NCBI GenBank assembly: GCA_041675905.1
Contig: JBAYSX010000013.1
Location: 9,239-73,238 of the forward strand
DNA: 64,000 bases
From: Sandaracinobacteroides sp041675905
Lineage (GTDB): Bacteria > Pseudomonadota > Alphaproteobacteria > Sphingomonadales > Sphingomonadaceae
Direction of reading: 5' to 3'
The translations under genes were made by a program, and so were the position numbers. Positions 27,879-36,321 of the stretch are shown in pieces. The notes under the pieces are model-generated. The model was not told the origin of the DNA and did no database searches. It saw only the letters and a program-made list of their open reading frames with translations. How positions within the stretch are numbered: position 1 is the stretch's first letter; each line of letters begins with the position of its first letter.

Positions 27879-27929
27879 ACCAATAATCTGACCCATCCGG
27901 TTCAAAAAAATTCCGGGAAATCTGGACAA

Positions 27930-28148
27930 ATGGGCAAACCGGCAGAGCAAATCCAGGAGGATAAGACGCCGATTATTTCCGGCGGACGCATTCCGGGCAT
28001 GTTATCAGGTGCAATCATTGCGGTGGGTCGGGAATATGTTGAATCCTATGTGGAATTTACGCATTTCGTCGAAGCCGCACAGCATCTGATCAATGCAGGC
28101 GCGAGCCACCAGCATATTGAAAGCAGCGAAAGCGAACACGGGCATTGA
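27930..28148 (+). CDS. Small hypothetical protein
   Basis: 72 residues starting MGKPAEQIQEDK and ending in a His/Ser/Glu-rich tail (SHQHIESSESEHGH) that might bind metal. A possible ribosome site GGGAAA lies about 9 bases before the ATG. It is 51 bases after otsA and is followed by a hairpin. There is no signal peptide or membrane helix. I do not recognise a family. It could be a late member of the ots unit or an independent small gene. Confidence 0.5.
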   Translation: MGKPAEQIQEDKTPIISGGRIPGMLSGAIIAVGREYVESYVEFTHFVEAAQHLINAGASHQHIESSESEHGH

Positions 28149-28160
28149 AAGCCTGGCATG

Positions 28161-28191
28161 GACGGAGCCCGTTCGAGGCTCCGTTCCGTTT
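28161..28191 (+). terminator. Rho-independent-like terminator between convergent genes
   Basis: Perfect 8-bp stem ACGGAGCC / GGCTCCGT (28162-28184) with a 7-base loop, extended by a G-T pair and followed by TCCGTTT. It lies between the small plus-strand gene and the tyrS stop, so it may serve both strands. Confidence 0.55.
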
Positions 28192-28192
28192 A

Positions 28193-29407
28193 CTACTCCG
28201 CGATCAGCAAGGCGTGGCGTTTGCGGCCCAGCGACAGTTTCGCGGGAGCTGATACCGTTGCCGCAACATCGGTTACTGGTTCTCCATCCACCCGCACCGC
28301 CTTTTCGCCGATCTTGCGCCGGGCTTCGCCCCTGGACGCCGCCAGACCGGAATCGACGAGAGCATCGATCAGCGTGACCGAACCTTTGACGGCAAGCTTC
28401 GGCAGTCCTTCGCCAGCACCGCCTTCGCCAAAGGTTGCGGTGGCGGTGGTGGCGGCGGCGTCAGCAGCGGCCTGGCCCCGGCACAACGCGGTGGCGGCGG
28501 TGGCCAGCACAATCTTCGCGTCGTTGATCTCCGCATCCCGCAAGGCTTCGAGGCGTGCGATTTCATCCACCGGCAGATCGGTGAACAGGCGCAAGAATCG
28601 CCCGACATCGCGGTCATCGGTGTTGCGCCAGAATTGCCAGTAATCCCAATCGGATAGCATATCCGCATTCAGCCAGACAGCACCCCCCGCCGTCTTGCCC
28701 ATTTTCGAACCGTCGGCGTTGGTGATCAGCGGAGTAGTAAGGCCGAACAATTCCGTGCCATCGACGCGTCGGGCGAGATCGACCCCCTGGATGATATTGC
28801 CCCATTGGTCCGACCCGCCCATTTGCAACCGGATGCCATGGCGGCGGGAAAGTTCCACATAATCATAGGCCTGCAAGACCATATAGTTAAACTCGAGAAA
28901 CGACAAAGGTTGCTCGCGCTCCAGACGCATCCGGACCGAATCCATCGTCAGCATCCGGTTGACCGAGAAGTGCCGCCCATAATCGCGGAGGAAAGAAATA
29001 TAGGCCAGATTATCCAGCCAATCGGCATTATCGACCATGACGGCATCCGACGGGCCATCACCGAAAGTCAGGAATTTCTCGAATACCCCCAGAATGGAGG
29101 CCTTGTTGCTGGCGATGTCTTCCACCGACAACAACTGTCTCTGCGTATCCTTGCCGGAGGGGTCGCCAATCTTGCTGGTCCCACCGCCCATCAGCACATA
29201 GGGTTTGCCGCCGGCCTGTTGCAGCCGACGCAGCATCATGATCGACATCAGATGGCCGACATGCAGCGACGGACCCGTAAGGTCGAAACCGATATAGCCG
29301 GAAAGTCCCGGTTCTGCGGCGCGGGCGTCGAGCCCTTCGGCATGCGTGATCTGGTGGATATAGCCGCGCGCGTCGAGCGTGCGGAGGAAGGGAGAAGTAT
29401 AGCTCAT
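28193..29407 (-). CDS. tyrS: Tyrosyl-tRNA synthetase
   Basis: 404-residue class I aminoacyl-tRNA synthetase. The HIGH motif appears as HVGH (49-52), the KMSKS loop as SKMGKT (234-239), and the tyrosine pocket as GSDQWGN. A C-terminal S4 RNA-binding domain (about 335-404, ASRGEARRKIGEKAVRVDG) completes it. Start is the ATG at 29407; a longer open frame upstream lies in antisense of anmK. It is divergent from anmK with under 30 bases between starts. Confidence 0.96.
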   Translation of the reverse strand: MSYTSPFLRTLDARGYIHQITHAEGLDARAAEPGLSGYIGFDLTGPSLHVGHLMSIMMLRRLQQAGGKPYVLMGGGTSKIGDPSGKDTQRQLLSVEDIASNKASILGVFEKFLTFGDGPSDAVMVDNADWLDNLAYISFLRDYGRHFSVNRMLTMDSVRMRLEREQPLSFLEFNYMVLQAYDYVELSRRHGIRLQMGGSDQWGNIIQGVDLARRVDGTELFGLTTPLITNADGSKMGKTAGGAVWLNADMLSDWDYWQFWRNTDDRDVGRFLRLFTDLPVDEIARLEALRDAEINDAKIVLATAATALCRGQAAADAAATTATATFGEGGAGEGLPKLAVKGSVTLIDALVDSGLAASRGEARRKIGEKAVRVDGEPVTDVAATVSAPAKLSLGRKRHALLIAE

Positions 29408-29435
29408 GATGCCGGATGCTGTAGGGCAAGGAGCG

Positions 29436-30533
29436 ATGCAGGAAAAGCGAATCGTCGTCGGACTGATGTCTGGCACCTCTGTCGATGCCGTCGATGCGGC
29501 ACTGATTGAAACGGACGGCATGGAATATGTGCGGCCCATGGCTTTCCATGCGCACTCGTATAGCGACGCCGAGCGGCAATTGATTCGCGCGGCGGCGGCG
29601 CGGGCGCTGGCGATGCCTGCACCTGGCGAGGATCCGCTGATCGCACGCGCGGAGGAAGTCCTGACCATCGCCCACGCCGAAGCCGTGGCGGCGCTGCCTG
29701 GCAGCGAGCAGGCGGTGCTGATTGGTTTTCATGGCCAGACGGTGGCACACCGGCCTCCGGGTGCGGGCGTGCCCGCGCCATTCACCTGGCAAATCGGCGA
29801 CGCGACATTATTGGCGCGACGGACGGGAATGGTGGTGGTCCATGATTTCCGCAGCGCAGATGTCGCGGCGGGCGGGCAGGGTGCGCCGCTGGCTCCGGGC
29901 TTCCATCGCGCGCTGGCGAGTCACCTCGAACAGCCGCTTGGTGTGCTAAATCTGGGCGGAGTCGCCAATCTGACCTGGTTCGCGGAAAGCGCCTGGGGCG
30001 CGTTCGATACTGGCCCGGCCAATGGGCTGATCGACGACTGGGCCGCGCGGCACGGTGGCGGCAGATTCGATGAGGATGGGCGCATGGCCTCGGGTGGTCG
30101 GGTCGATGAAGCGATCCTGGCGGTGATGACGTCTGCTGAATGGTTTGATCAGCCACCGCCCAAGTCTCTGGATCGCAGTGATTTCTCTCTCGAGCCGGTG
30201 CGCGGACTCTCCGCCGAGGATGGCGCAGCGACATTGACGGCGTTTACCGCCGAAACGGTGCGCCGGGCGCTGGGGCACTTGCCTGTGCCGTTGCGGCGTT
30301 TGCTGGTGACGGGTGGTGGCCGGCATAATCCGGTGCTGATGCGGATGCTGGCCCGGCGGACCGGTATTGCGGTGGACCCGGTCGAGGCGGTCGGCTGGCA
30401 GGGGGACGCACTGGAGGCCCAGGCATTTGGCTGGCTGGCGGTTCGGCATGTGCGCGGGTTGCCGCTATCGTGGCCGGAGACGACCGGCGTTCCGCTCCCG
30501 CAGACCGGCGGTCGTCTCGTCAAGCCAAGCTAA
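29436..30533 (+). CDS. anmK: Anhydro-N-acetylmuramic acid kinase
   Basis: 365-residue kinase of murein recycling that converts 1,6-anhydro-MurNAc to MurNAc-6-phosphate. The N-terminal phosphate loop GLMSGTSVDAVDAAL and the motifs FHGQTVAHRP, LNLGGVANLT, DTGPANGLID and TGGGRHNP are diagnostic. I start at the ATG at 29436, which has AAGGAG just upstream; an in-frame ATG at 29406 would overlap the tyrS start codon. Confidence 0.93.
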   Translation: MQEKRIVVGLMSGTSVDAVDAALIETDGMEYVRPMAFHAHSYSDAERQLIRAAAARALAMPAPGEDPLIARAEEVLTIAHAEAVAALPGSEQAVLIGFHGQTVAHRPPGAGVPAPFTWQIGDATLLARRTGMVVVHDFRSADVAAGGQGAPLAPGFHRALASHLEQPLGVLNLGGVANLTWFAESAWGAFDTGPANGLIDDWAARHGGGRFDEDGRMASGGRVDEAILAVMTSAEWFDQPPPKSLDRSDFSLEPVRGLSAEDGAATLTAFTAETVRRALGHLPVPLRRLLVTGGGRHNPVLMRMLARRTGIAVDPVEAVGWQGDALEAQAFGWLAVRHVRGLPLSWPETTGVPLPQTGGRLVKPS

Positions 30534-30536
30534 TCC

Positions 30537-31094
30537 TCAGGCCGCGGGGCGGGCCAATTCCGTTTCGATTGCAGACACCAGCGCCGGATCGTCCGGTGCG
30601 GTATTGGGTGCGAAGCGGCCTGCCACGCTGCCATCGCGGGCGATCAGGAACTTCTCGAAATTCCACAATAACTCCGGTTGCGGGTTGGGCGTCATGCCAA
30701 AACCGCGCAGCTTTTCGCGAAATGCGTCGCCGTCTCCGGATGCGTTCGGCGCGGCTTTGATCAGTTCTGCGTATAACGGGTGTTTATCCGGACCGGTCGC
30801 CTGAACTTTCGAGAACATCGGGAAGCTGACGGAGTATTCCGTCGAGCAGAAGTTCGCGATTTCTGCGTTCGTGCCCGGCTCTTGCCCGGCGAAATCATTC
30901 GCGGGGAAGCCGGTTACAACCAGGCCCTTGTCCTTATATTCCTGATAGAGATTTTCCAGGCCGTCATATTGTGGCGTCAGCCCGCATTTGGAGGCGACAT
31001 TAACGACAAGAACGACCTTGCCGGCATAATCTGCCAGCGAAGAATCCTGATTGGTGATGGTTTTCAGTGGAATTTGCTGAAGCGCGGTCGTCAT
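30537..31094 (-). CDS. Glutathione peroxidase family protein (cysteine type)
   Basis: 185-residue thiol peroxidase reducing hydroperoxides. Start is the ATG at 31094 with AAAGGAA upstream. Peroxidatic Cys37 sits in NVASKCGLT (Cys, not selenocysteine). The tetrad residues Gln71 (FAGQEPG), Trp144 and Asn145 (LLWNFEKFL) are present. Cys83 in NFCSTEYSVSFP matches the resolving Cys of yeast Gpx3-like, thioredoxin-dependent members, so thioredoxin is the more likely reductant. It ends 3 bases after the convergent anmK stop. Confidence 0.93.
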   Translation of the reverse strand: MTTALQQIPLKTITNQDSSLADYAGKVVLVVNVASKCGLTPQYDGLENLYQEYKDKGLVVTGFPANDFAGQEPGTNAEIANFCSTEYSVSFPMFSKVQATGPDKHPLYAELIKAAPNASGDGDAFREKLRGFGMTPNPQPELLWNFEKFLIARDGSVAGRFAPNTAPDDPALVSAIETELARPAA

Positions 31095-31166
31095 TTGGAA
31101 AATTCCTTTCGGCTGGATGCAGCGGGGGGTAGGGAACACCGGCTTTCCCCGCTGCGTCAAGCCCGG

Positions 31167-31814
31167 TTATTTTCCGCTGGCGAGGCGTCGATCCAGATAG
31201 GCTTCCACCGTTCCCATCAACTGGTCCATTTCATTCACGAAGAAATGATTGGCCCCTTCGATTTTTTCATAATCGATGGTGATGTGCTTCTGGGTTTTAA
31301 GCTTGTCGACCAGCTTTTGCACGCCCGGCTCGGTGACGACTTCGTCCGCCGTTCCCTGAACGATAATGCCTGACGACGGGCAGGGCGCGAGAAAACCGAA
31401 ATCATAAAGATTGGCTGGCGGCGCGATGGAGATAAAACCGCGTACTTCAGGCCGGCGCATCAGCAATTGCATGCCGATCAGTGCGCCAAAACTGAAGCCC
31501 GCGACCCATGTGCCGGAGGATTCCGGATTGATCGCCTGCAGCCAATCCAGCGCGGATGCCGCATCCGACAATTCACCGACACCGTTGTCGAAAGTGCCTT
31601 CCGAGCGCCCGACACCGCGAAAGTTGAAGCGCAAGGTGGCGAAGCCACGCTTGACGAACATCTGATACAATGCCAGCGTGATGGCGTTGTTCATCGTGCC
31701 GCCCGCCCCCGGATGCGGGTGCAACACGATGGCGATGGGCGGTCGCGGCTTTGCCGCTGGTTGATAACGCCCCTGCAAGCGCCCCTCAGGGCCGGGGAAA
31801 ATAACTTCTGGCAC
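31167..31814 (-). CDS. Alpha/beta hydrolase (COG2945-like)
   Basis: About 215 residues from a GTG at 31814 that has GAGAGGA five bases upstream; the open frame extends to 31931 without a better start. The fold marks are LHPHPGAGGTMNN (oxyanion region), GFSFG (nucleophile Ser108), QGTADEVV (acid) and GANHFF (catalytic His). The family contains esterases and peptidases of unknown natural substrate. It sits head-to-head with the cysteine desulfurase pair. Confidence 0.85.
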   Translation of the reverse strand: MPEVIFPGPEGRLQGRYQPAAKPRPPIAIVLHPHPGAGGTMNNAITLALYQMFVKRGFATLRFNFRGVGRSEGTFDNGVGELSDAASALDWLQAINPESSGTWVAGFSFGALIGMQLLMRRPEVRGFISIAPPANLYDFGFLAPCPSSGIIVQGTADEVVTEPGVQKLVDKLKTQKHITIDYEKIEGANHFFVNEMDQLMGTVEAYLDRRLASGK

Positions 31815-31929
31815 GCATGTCCTCTCGGGCTGGCGGATTAAATGGCGGAGGCCATTGTCCGTTCCGGTAGCAAAGATGGAATATTTCCATATATAAGGAG
31901 CCGCCACACGCAAAAGCAAGCCGGATGCC

Positions 31930-33030
31930 ATGATCGCGAAATCTGTTTATCTTGACTGGGCCGCAACAGCCCCGCTTGCGGGCGCTGCGATTGCGGCCAT
32001 GACGGATGCGATGACAGACCTGGCCGCCGGGCGATATGCCAACCCGTCTTCCCAACACGCCCCTGGTCGTACGGCGCGGCGCGCACTGGGGAATGCGCGG
32101 GCGGGTCTGGCCGCCTGGGCGGGGGTCTCGCCGGACGATATTATTTTTACCAGCGGCGGCACCGAAGCGCTGGCGTTGGCGCTGGGCGGTGCGGATTGCA
32201 GCGCCCGGGTGGTTGGCGCAACGGAGCACGCCGCCGTGCGCCTGGCCGCGCCGGATGCAGCGGTGGCGCCGGTGGACGCAAATGGCGTCCTTCGCCTCGA
32301 TGTGCTGGATGCCATGCTGGCGGACACACCGGCGGGCGCGCTGGTTGCGGTCGCCCAGGCTAATAATGAAACCGGCGTGGTGCAGGATATCGCAGCGATT
32401 GCGGCGGTGGTTCACGCGCATGATGGCCGCTTGCTGGTCGATGCTGTGCAGGCAGCGGGAAAATTGCCGCTTCCGCGCGCGGCGGATTTCATTGCGCTTT
32501 CCGCTCACAAGCTTGGCGGGCCGATGGGGGTGGGGGCGCTGATCGTGCGGTGTCGCGATGGTTTTGCAGCGGTGCGGCCCGGCGGCGGTCAGGAGAGCGG
32601 TTATCGCGGAGGCACGGAAAATCTCCCCGGCATCCTCGGCTTTGCGGCGGCGGTAACAGCACAAAACCCGGACTGGACAGATCGTTGCGCAATGTTGCGA
32701 CAAGGACTGGAAGGCGCCGTGGTATCAGCCGGTGCGCATATCAATGGCGCAGGCACGACGCGTTTGCCGACGATTTCTTCGATCCATTTGCCGGGCATCC
32801 CGGCGGCGACGCAGCTGATGGCGCTGGATCTGGCGGGTATCGCTGTATCGCAGGGGTCCGCCTGTTCGTCCGGCACACTGAAGCCATCGGAAACCCTGAT
32901 CGCCATGGGACTGCATGCAGCCGCCGGAGAATCGCTCCGGGTATCCATGGGCTGGAACACAACCGGCGCTGACATCGATCGGTTCCTCGAGGCATGGATG
33001 CCGCTGGCGGAAAGGCGTCGGGCGGCATGA
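31930..33030 (+). CDS. Cysteine desulfurase family protein (first of tandem pair)
   Basis: 366-residue class V aminotransferase-fold enzyme that takes sulfur from cysteine as a persulfide. The pyridoxal phosphate lysine is Lys194 in SAHKLGGP and the persulfide Cys312 is in GSACSSGTLKPS, so both catalytic residues are intact. N-terminal YLDWAATAPL is typical of NifS/IscS. It is coupled by ATGA overlap to a second desulfurase and then a ferredoxin. The two desulfurases differ clearly from each other, so they are diverged paralogues rather than a recent copy. Confidence 0.92.
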   Translation: MIAKSVYLDWAATAPLAGAAIAAMTDAMTDLAAGRYANPSSQHAPGRTARRALGNARAGLAAWAGVSPDDIIFTSGGTEALALALGGADCSARVVGATEHAAVRLAAPDAAVAPVDANGVLRLDVLDAMLADTPAGALVAVAQANNETGVVQDIAAIAAVVHAHDGRLLVDAVQAAGKLPLPRAADFIALSAHKLGGPMGVGALIVRCRDGFAAVRPGGGQESGYRGGTENLPGILGFAAAVTAQNPDWTDRCAMLRQGLEGAVVSAGAHINGAGTTRLPTISSIHLPGIPAATQLMALDLAGIAVSQGSACSSGTLKPSETLIAMGLHAAAGESLRVSMGWNTTGADIDRFLEAWMPLAERRRAA

Positions 33031-34163
33031 TCGATCTCGACCAGCAGGCGACAACGCCCCTTGCGCCGGAAGCGCTGGCGGCGATGCTGCCCTATCTCGA
33101 AAAGCATCACTGGAATCCGCATAGCGCCCATCGCGGCGGGCGCATCGCCAAAGCGGCGCTGGAAGCGGCGCGGGTGCAAGTGGCGGCGGTGATCGGCGCG
33201 GAACCCGAGCGGCTATTGTTCACGTCCGGCGCGACAGAATCCAATAATCTCGCTCTCAAAGGTGCGATGGCGCGCGGCGGGCGGCTGGTTACGTTTGCCA
33301 CCGAGCATAGCTGTGTGCTGGAGACTGCCCGGCATCTGGAGCGTCAGGGCGTAGCTGTCTCGATCCTGCCGGTTTTGCCCGACGGTATGCCGGATATGGA
33401 AGCGTTTGCGGCGGCGCTGGGACCCGACGTGGCGCTGGTGTCGGCAATGCGGGTCAATAACGAAATCGGCTCGATCTGGCCGACGGCGGAACTCGCGCAG
33501 CTGACGCATGCCGCGGGTGCGCTGTTTCATTGTGATGCCGCGCAAGGCTTTGGCAAGGTGGATTGCCAGTTGAGCAGTGGTCTGCAAGATGCGGACATCG
33601 TGAGTGTCTCTGCGCACAAAATCTACGGGCCGAAGGGCATCGGCGCCCTGTATGTGCGGGCCGGCGTGGATCTCGATCCGCTGCTCGACGGCGGTGGCCA
33701 GGAGGGCGGCATAAGATCCGGTACGCAAAGCCCGGCGCTGGCTGCCGGATTCGGCGCGGCGGCACGGTTGGCGCAGGGTCGCATGGCCGAGGATCAAGAG
33801 ACGGCGGAGAAATTGATGCGGCTGGCGTTGCGCGCGCTGGAGGGGGTCCGGGTGCGCATCAATGGTCCGGCACCCAGCAGCGCCGACCGCATTTCCACGA
33901 ACCTTTCCCTGACATTCGATGGCGTCGATTCCTCCCGGCTGATCGCCGCCCTGCCGGGGATTGCGCTGTCTTCCGGTTCGGCGTGCAGCAGTGGCGCTGG
34001 CCGGCCCAGCCATGTGCTGGCCGCACTTGGGCTGGAAGCAGCAGCGGTACGTTCGACCCTGCGTCTGGGCTGGGGGCGGACAACCGGGGAAGCGGAGTTT
34101 GTCGAAGCCCTCGCCTCAATCGTCAAGGCGGTTTCAGGATTTCAGCAGCGGGCGGTTGCATGA
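33027..34163 (+). CDS. Cysteine desulfurase family protein (second of tandem pair)
   Basis: 378 residues from the ATG overlapping the first desulfurase stop; a longer open frame starts inside that gene. Pyridoxal phosphate Lys198 in VSAHKIYGPKG and catalytic Cys320 in SSGSACSSGAGRPS are present. The KIYGPKG form and length are close to IscS/NifS. Sulfur could go to Fe-S clusters or tRNA thiolation. No IscU or SufBCD scaffold lies in the window. Its stop overlaps the ferredoxin start. Confidence 0.93.
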   Translation: MIDLDQQATTPLAPEALAAMLPYLEKHHWNPHSAHRGGRIAKAALEAARVQVAAVIGAEPERLLFTSGATESNNLALKGAMARGGRLVTFATEHSCVLETARHLERQGVAVSILPVLPDGMPDMEAFAAALGPDVALVSAMRVNNEIGSIWPTAELAQLTHAAGALFHCDAAQGFGKVDCQLSSGLQDADIVSVSAHKIYGPKGIGALYVRAGVDLDPLLDGGGQEGGIRSGTQSPALAAGFGAAARLAQGRMAEDQETAEKLMRLALRALEGVRVRINGPAPSSADRISTNLSLTFDGVDSSRLIAALPGIALSSGSACSSGAGRPSHVLAALGLEAAAVRSTLRLGWGRTTGEAEFVEALASIVKAVSGFQQRAVA

Positions 34164-34495
34164 CGAAAGTGCGATTTCTTTCGCCCGATGGCAGTTTGCG
34201 AGTGGAAGGCGAAGCGCCAGCGGGGACAAGCTTGCTCGATCTGGCCCAATCGCTGGGCGTTCCGCTGGAAGGGACGTGCGAGGGCGCGATGGCCTGCTCC
34301 ACCTGCCATATTTATGTGTCGCGCGCTGATTGGGGCAAACTGCCGCCTGCCAGCCCGCCTGAGGAAGACATGCTGGATTTCGCGGCCCATGCCGGCCCGA
34401 CGTCGCGGCTGGCGTGCCAGATCAGACTGGAGGAGGGGCTGAATACGCTGGAAGTGCGTTTGCCACGGAGCTATGCGGACATGCGAGGAAGTTAA
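34160..34495 (+). CDS. [2Fe-2S] ferredoxin (adrenodoxin/Fdx type)
   Basis: 111-residue electron carrier. Cluster ligands are Cys40, Cys46, Cys49 (CEGAMACSTC) and Cys86 (RLACQI), the C-x5-C-x2-C...C pattern of Isc-type ferredoxins. The ATG overlaps the desulfurase stop (ATGA). Isc ferredoxins supply electrons for cluster assembly, which fits the two upstream desulfurases. Confidence 0.95.
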   Translation: MTKVRFLSPDGSLRVEGEAPAGTSLLDLAQSLGVPLEGTCEGAMACSTCHIYVSRADWGKLPPASPPEEDMLDFAAHAGPTSRLACQIRLEEGLNTLEVRLPRSYADMRGS

Positions 34496-34541
34496 AAAAG
34501 CGCAAGGTCCGGGAACACCGGCAGGGCTGTCTGGTTAAGGT

Positions 34542-34685
34542 TCAGGCAAATTGGCTGGTTCGCAACAGTAAGGCTAGTATCAAAATGGTTAATACGACAA
34601 GTGCGCTTACCCAGATAACAGCCGGTGCGCCGCCCTGCGGAAGTTGGTCTTCAGCGGGCGGCTCGTCGCCCTGCACGTCATTCAT
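34542..34685 (-). CDS. Small single-span membrane protein
   Basis: 47 residues from the ATG at 34685: an acidic N-terminus (MNDVQGDEPPAEDQLPQGG) followed by one hydrophobic helix (VIWVSALVVLTILILALLL) and a short RTSQFA tail. In-frame ATGs at 34715 and 34805 give longer forms with poorer starts. GGAG lies about 10 bases before the chosen start. No family recognised. It is divergent from the cold-shock gene. Confidence 0.5.
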   Translation of the reverse strand: MNDVQGDEPPAEDQLPQGGAPAVIWVSALVVLTILILALLLRTSQFA

Positions 34686-34804
34686 CGCGTTAGTGCTCCG
34701 GTTTGTCGAATTCATGTGGCGTACAGCTGTGCGATATCTATATGACTTCCCATTGCGAAGCCAGATGCCTGAATGAGGGGTCTCAAAGAAAGCGGCGGGA
34801 GCCA

Positions 34805-35419
34805 ATGAAAGACGTCTTCGTTGATAATGACACCAGCTTGCAAGCGAGTGGTAGCGATTTCGGGAACGGCGCTGCCGTAGAGGCTTTGCCCGCGGATGCA
34901 GGTGCCGGAGTCGTTGCCGGTCAGGTCAAGTGGTTTGACGGCGTACGGGGCTACGGATTTATGGTGCCCGAGGATGGCGGCGGGGACGTTCTCGTCCATT
35001 ACAATCTGCTGACGCCGTACGGGCGTAAAACCCTGCCCGAAGGAACACGGGTAATTGCAACTGTGCGGGCCGGAGCGCGTGGCCGGCAGGCGCAATCTTT
35101 GCTTTCCATCGATTTGTCCACGGCGACAGGCCCTGATGCGGATCGCATCGAGCGTAATAACGCCAATCGGGTGGACCCGCTGAAATTTATCGATCAGGCG
35201 GGGGGTTTTGAGCCTGTGACGGTGCGCTGGTTCAATCGCGCACGCGGCTACGGCTTTCTGCTGGCCAGCGACGCGCAGACGCAGATTTTCGTCCATATGG
35301 AGACAGTTCGACGCGGTGGTTTCGAGACGCTGACACCAGGTCAAGGACTTCAGGCGCGGGTCTTTCACGGTCCGAAAGGCGATCTGGCTGTCGTTGTGGC
35401 AGCCCCGGTCTCATCCTGA
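34805..35419 (+). CDS. Cold-shock protein with two CSD domains
   Basis: 204 residues from an ATG with GGGAG four bases upstream. Two nucleic-acid-binding cold-shock domains are present: domain 1 at about 39-105 with VKWFDGVRGYGFMV, and domain 2 at about 138-203 with VRWFNRARGYGFLL and IFVHMETV. The first 35 residues are low-complexity. Double-CSD proteins are common in Alphaproteobacteria and act as RNA chaperones or antiterminators. DUF192 begins 2 bases after its stop. Confidence 0.93.
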   Translation: MKDVFVDNDTSLQASGSDFGNGAAVEALPADAGAGVVAGQVKWFDGVRGYGFMVPEDGGGDVLVHYNLLTPYGRKTLPEGTRVIATVRAGARGRQAQSLLSIDLSTATGPDADRIERNNANRVDPLKFIDQAGGFEPVTVRWFNRARGYGFLLASDAQTQIFVHMETVRRGGFETLTPGQGLQARVFHGPKGDLAVVVAAPVSS

Positions 35420-35421
35420 AT

Positions 35422-35892
35422 ATGCGTCGCGGATTGAGGCTGCTCGCGACCGCTATACTGGTGACCGCCGCTGCATCCGTGCACACTGCGCCTCTGGCAA
35501 CGGTCGAGGGGCAACCGCAGACGGGTTTGCGGGAAATTCCGTTGGTGATCCGCACTGCGGACGGCGGTGTGCACCGCTATCGGGTGGAAGTGGCGGAAAC
35601 GGCGCAACAGCAGGCAACCGGCATGATGTTTCGCACGGAAATGCCTCGTGATCATGGCATGTTGTTCCCGATGCGCCCTGCGCGCGTTGCTACATTCTAC
35701 ATGCGCAACACCTTGGTACCACTCGATATTATCTTCATTGCGACAGATAACAGGGTGTTGAATATAGGCGCCGGCAAGCCCCTGGATGAATCGATCGTGG
35801 CGTCCGATGGAGAAGCGGCGGCGGTTCTGGAACTCAACGCCGGGGAAGCCCAACGCATCGGATTGCAACCGGGCGATCATATTGGCTGGTAG
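35422..35892 (+). CDS. DUF192 family secreted protein
   Basis: 156 residues with a signal peptide (about 1-22, LRLLATAILVTAAASVHT). The DUF192 core includes RYRVEVAETAQQQATGMMFR, MLFPMRPARVATFYMRNTLVPLDIIFI and AAAVLELNAGEAQRIGLQPGD. The family function is unknown. It starts 2 bases after the cold-shock gene, so it is probably co-transcribed. Confidence 0.92.
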   Translation: MRRGLRLLATAILVTAAASVHTAPLATVEGQPQTGLREIPLVIRTADGGVHRYRVEVAETAQQQATGMMFRTEMPRDHGMLFPMRPARVATFYMRNTLVPLDIIFIATDNRVLNIGAGKPLDESIVASDGEAAAVLELNAGEAQRIGLQPGDHIGW

Positions 35893-35923
35893 CAAGTGCT
35901 TGGCACCGGTGCGGCCAGGCGCT

Positions 35924-36310
35924 ATGGGCAAATATATGGGCTTTAATATCTTCACCTGGGATAGCGGCAGCACATTGGGCACCTGGCTTGCCACGCGTCG
36001 CGGCACCGAAGTCGGTCAGGATGGCGACGGCAATCGCTATTATGAATCAAGGGATGGCGCCAAACGCTGGGTAATTTATGCCGTCGATAATGATTCCAGC
36101 CGCGTACCGCCGGAGTGGCACGGCTGGCTGCACCGGACGCGCAAATCCCTGCCCACCGAAACGCCGCTGCCAGTGAAGGCGTGGGAAAAACCATGGCGTC
36201 CGAACCCGACGGGTACGGCCCATCCCGATCTCCCGTCCGGCGCGTTGGCGGCGGGCGGCGTGCGTCAGCCGTCCTCGGCTGACTATCGCGCCTGGACCCC
36301 GGAAGACTGA
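35924..36310 (+). CDS. NADH:ubiquinone oxidoreductase subunit NDUFA12 family
   Basis: About 128 residues from the ATG at 35924; an ATG at 35936 is also possible. The family pattern is clear: TRRGTEVGQDGDGNRYYE, RWVIYAVDNDSSRVPPEWHGWLH and the Pro/Trp-rich KAWEKPWRPNPTGT. It is an accessory subunit of alphaproteobacterial and mitochondrial complex I, binding near the hinge of the two arms. The nuo operon is not in the window. mlaD follows 11 bases later. Confidence 0.93.
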   Translation: MGKYMGFNIFTWDSGSTLGTWLATRRGTEVGQDGDGNRYYESRDGAKRWVIYAVDNDSSRVPPEWHGWLHRTRKSLPTETPLPVKAWEKPWRPNPTGTAHPDLPSGALAAGGVRQPSSADYRAWTPED

Positions 36311-36321
36311 GGGAAAGTCGC

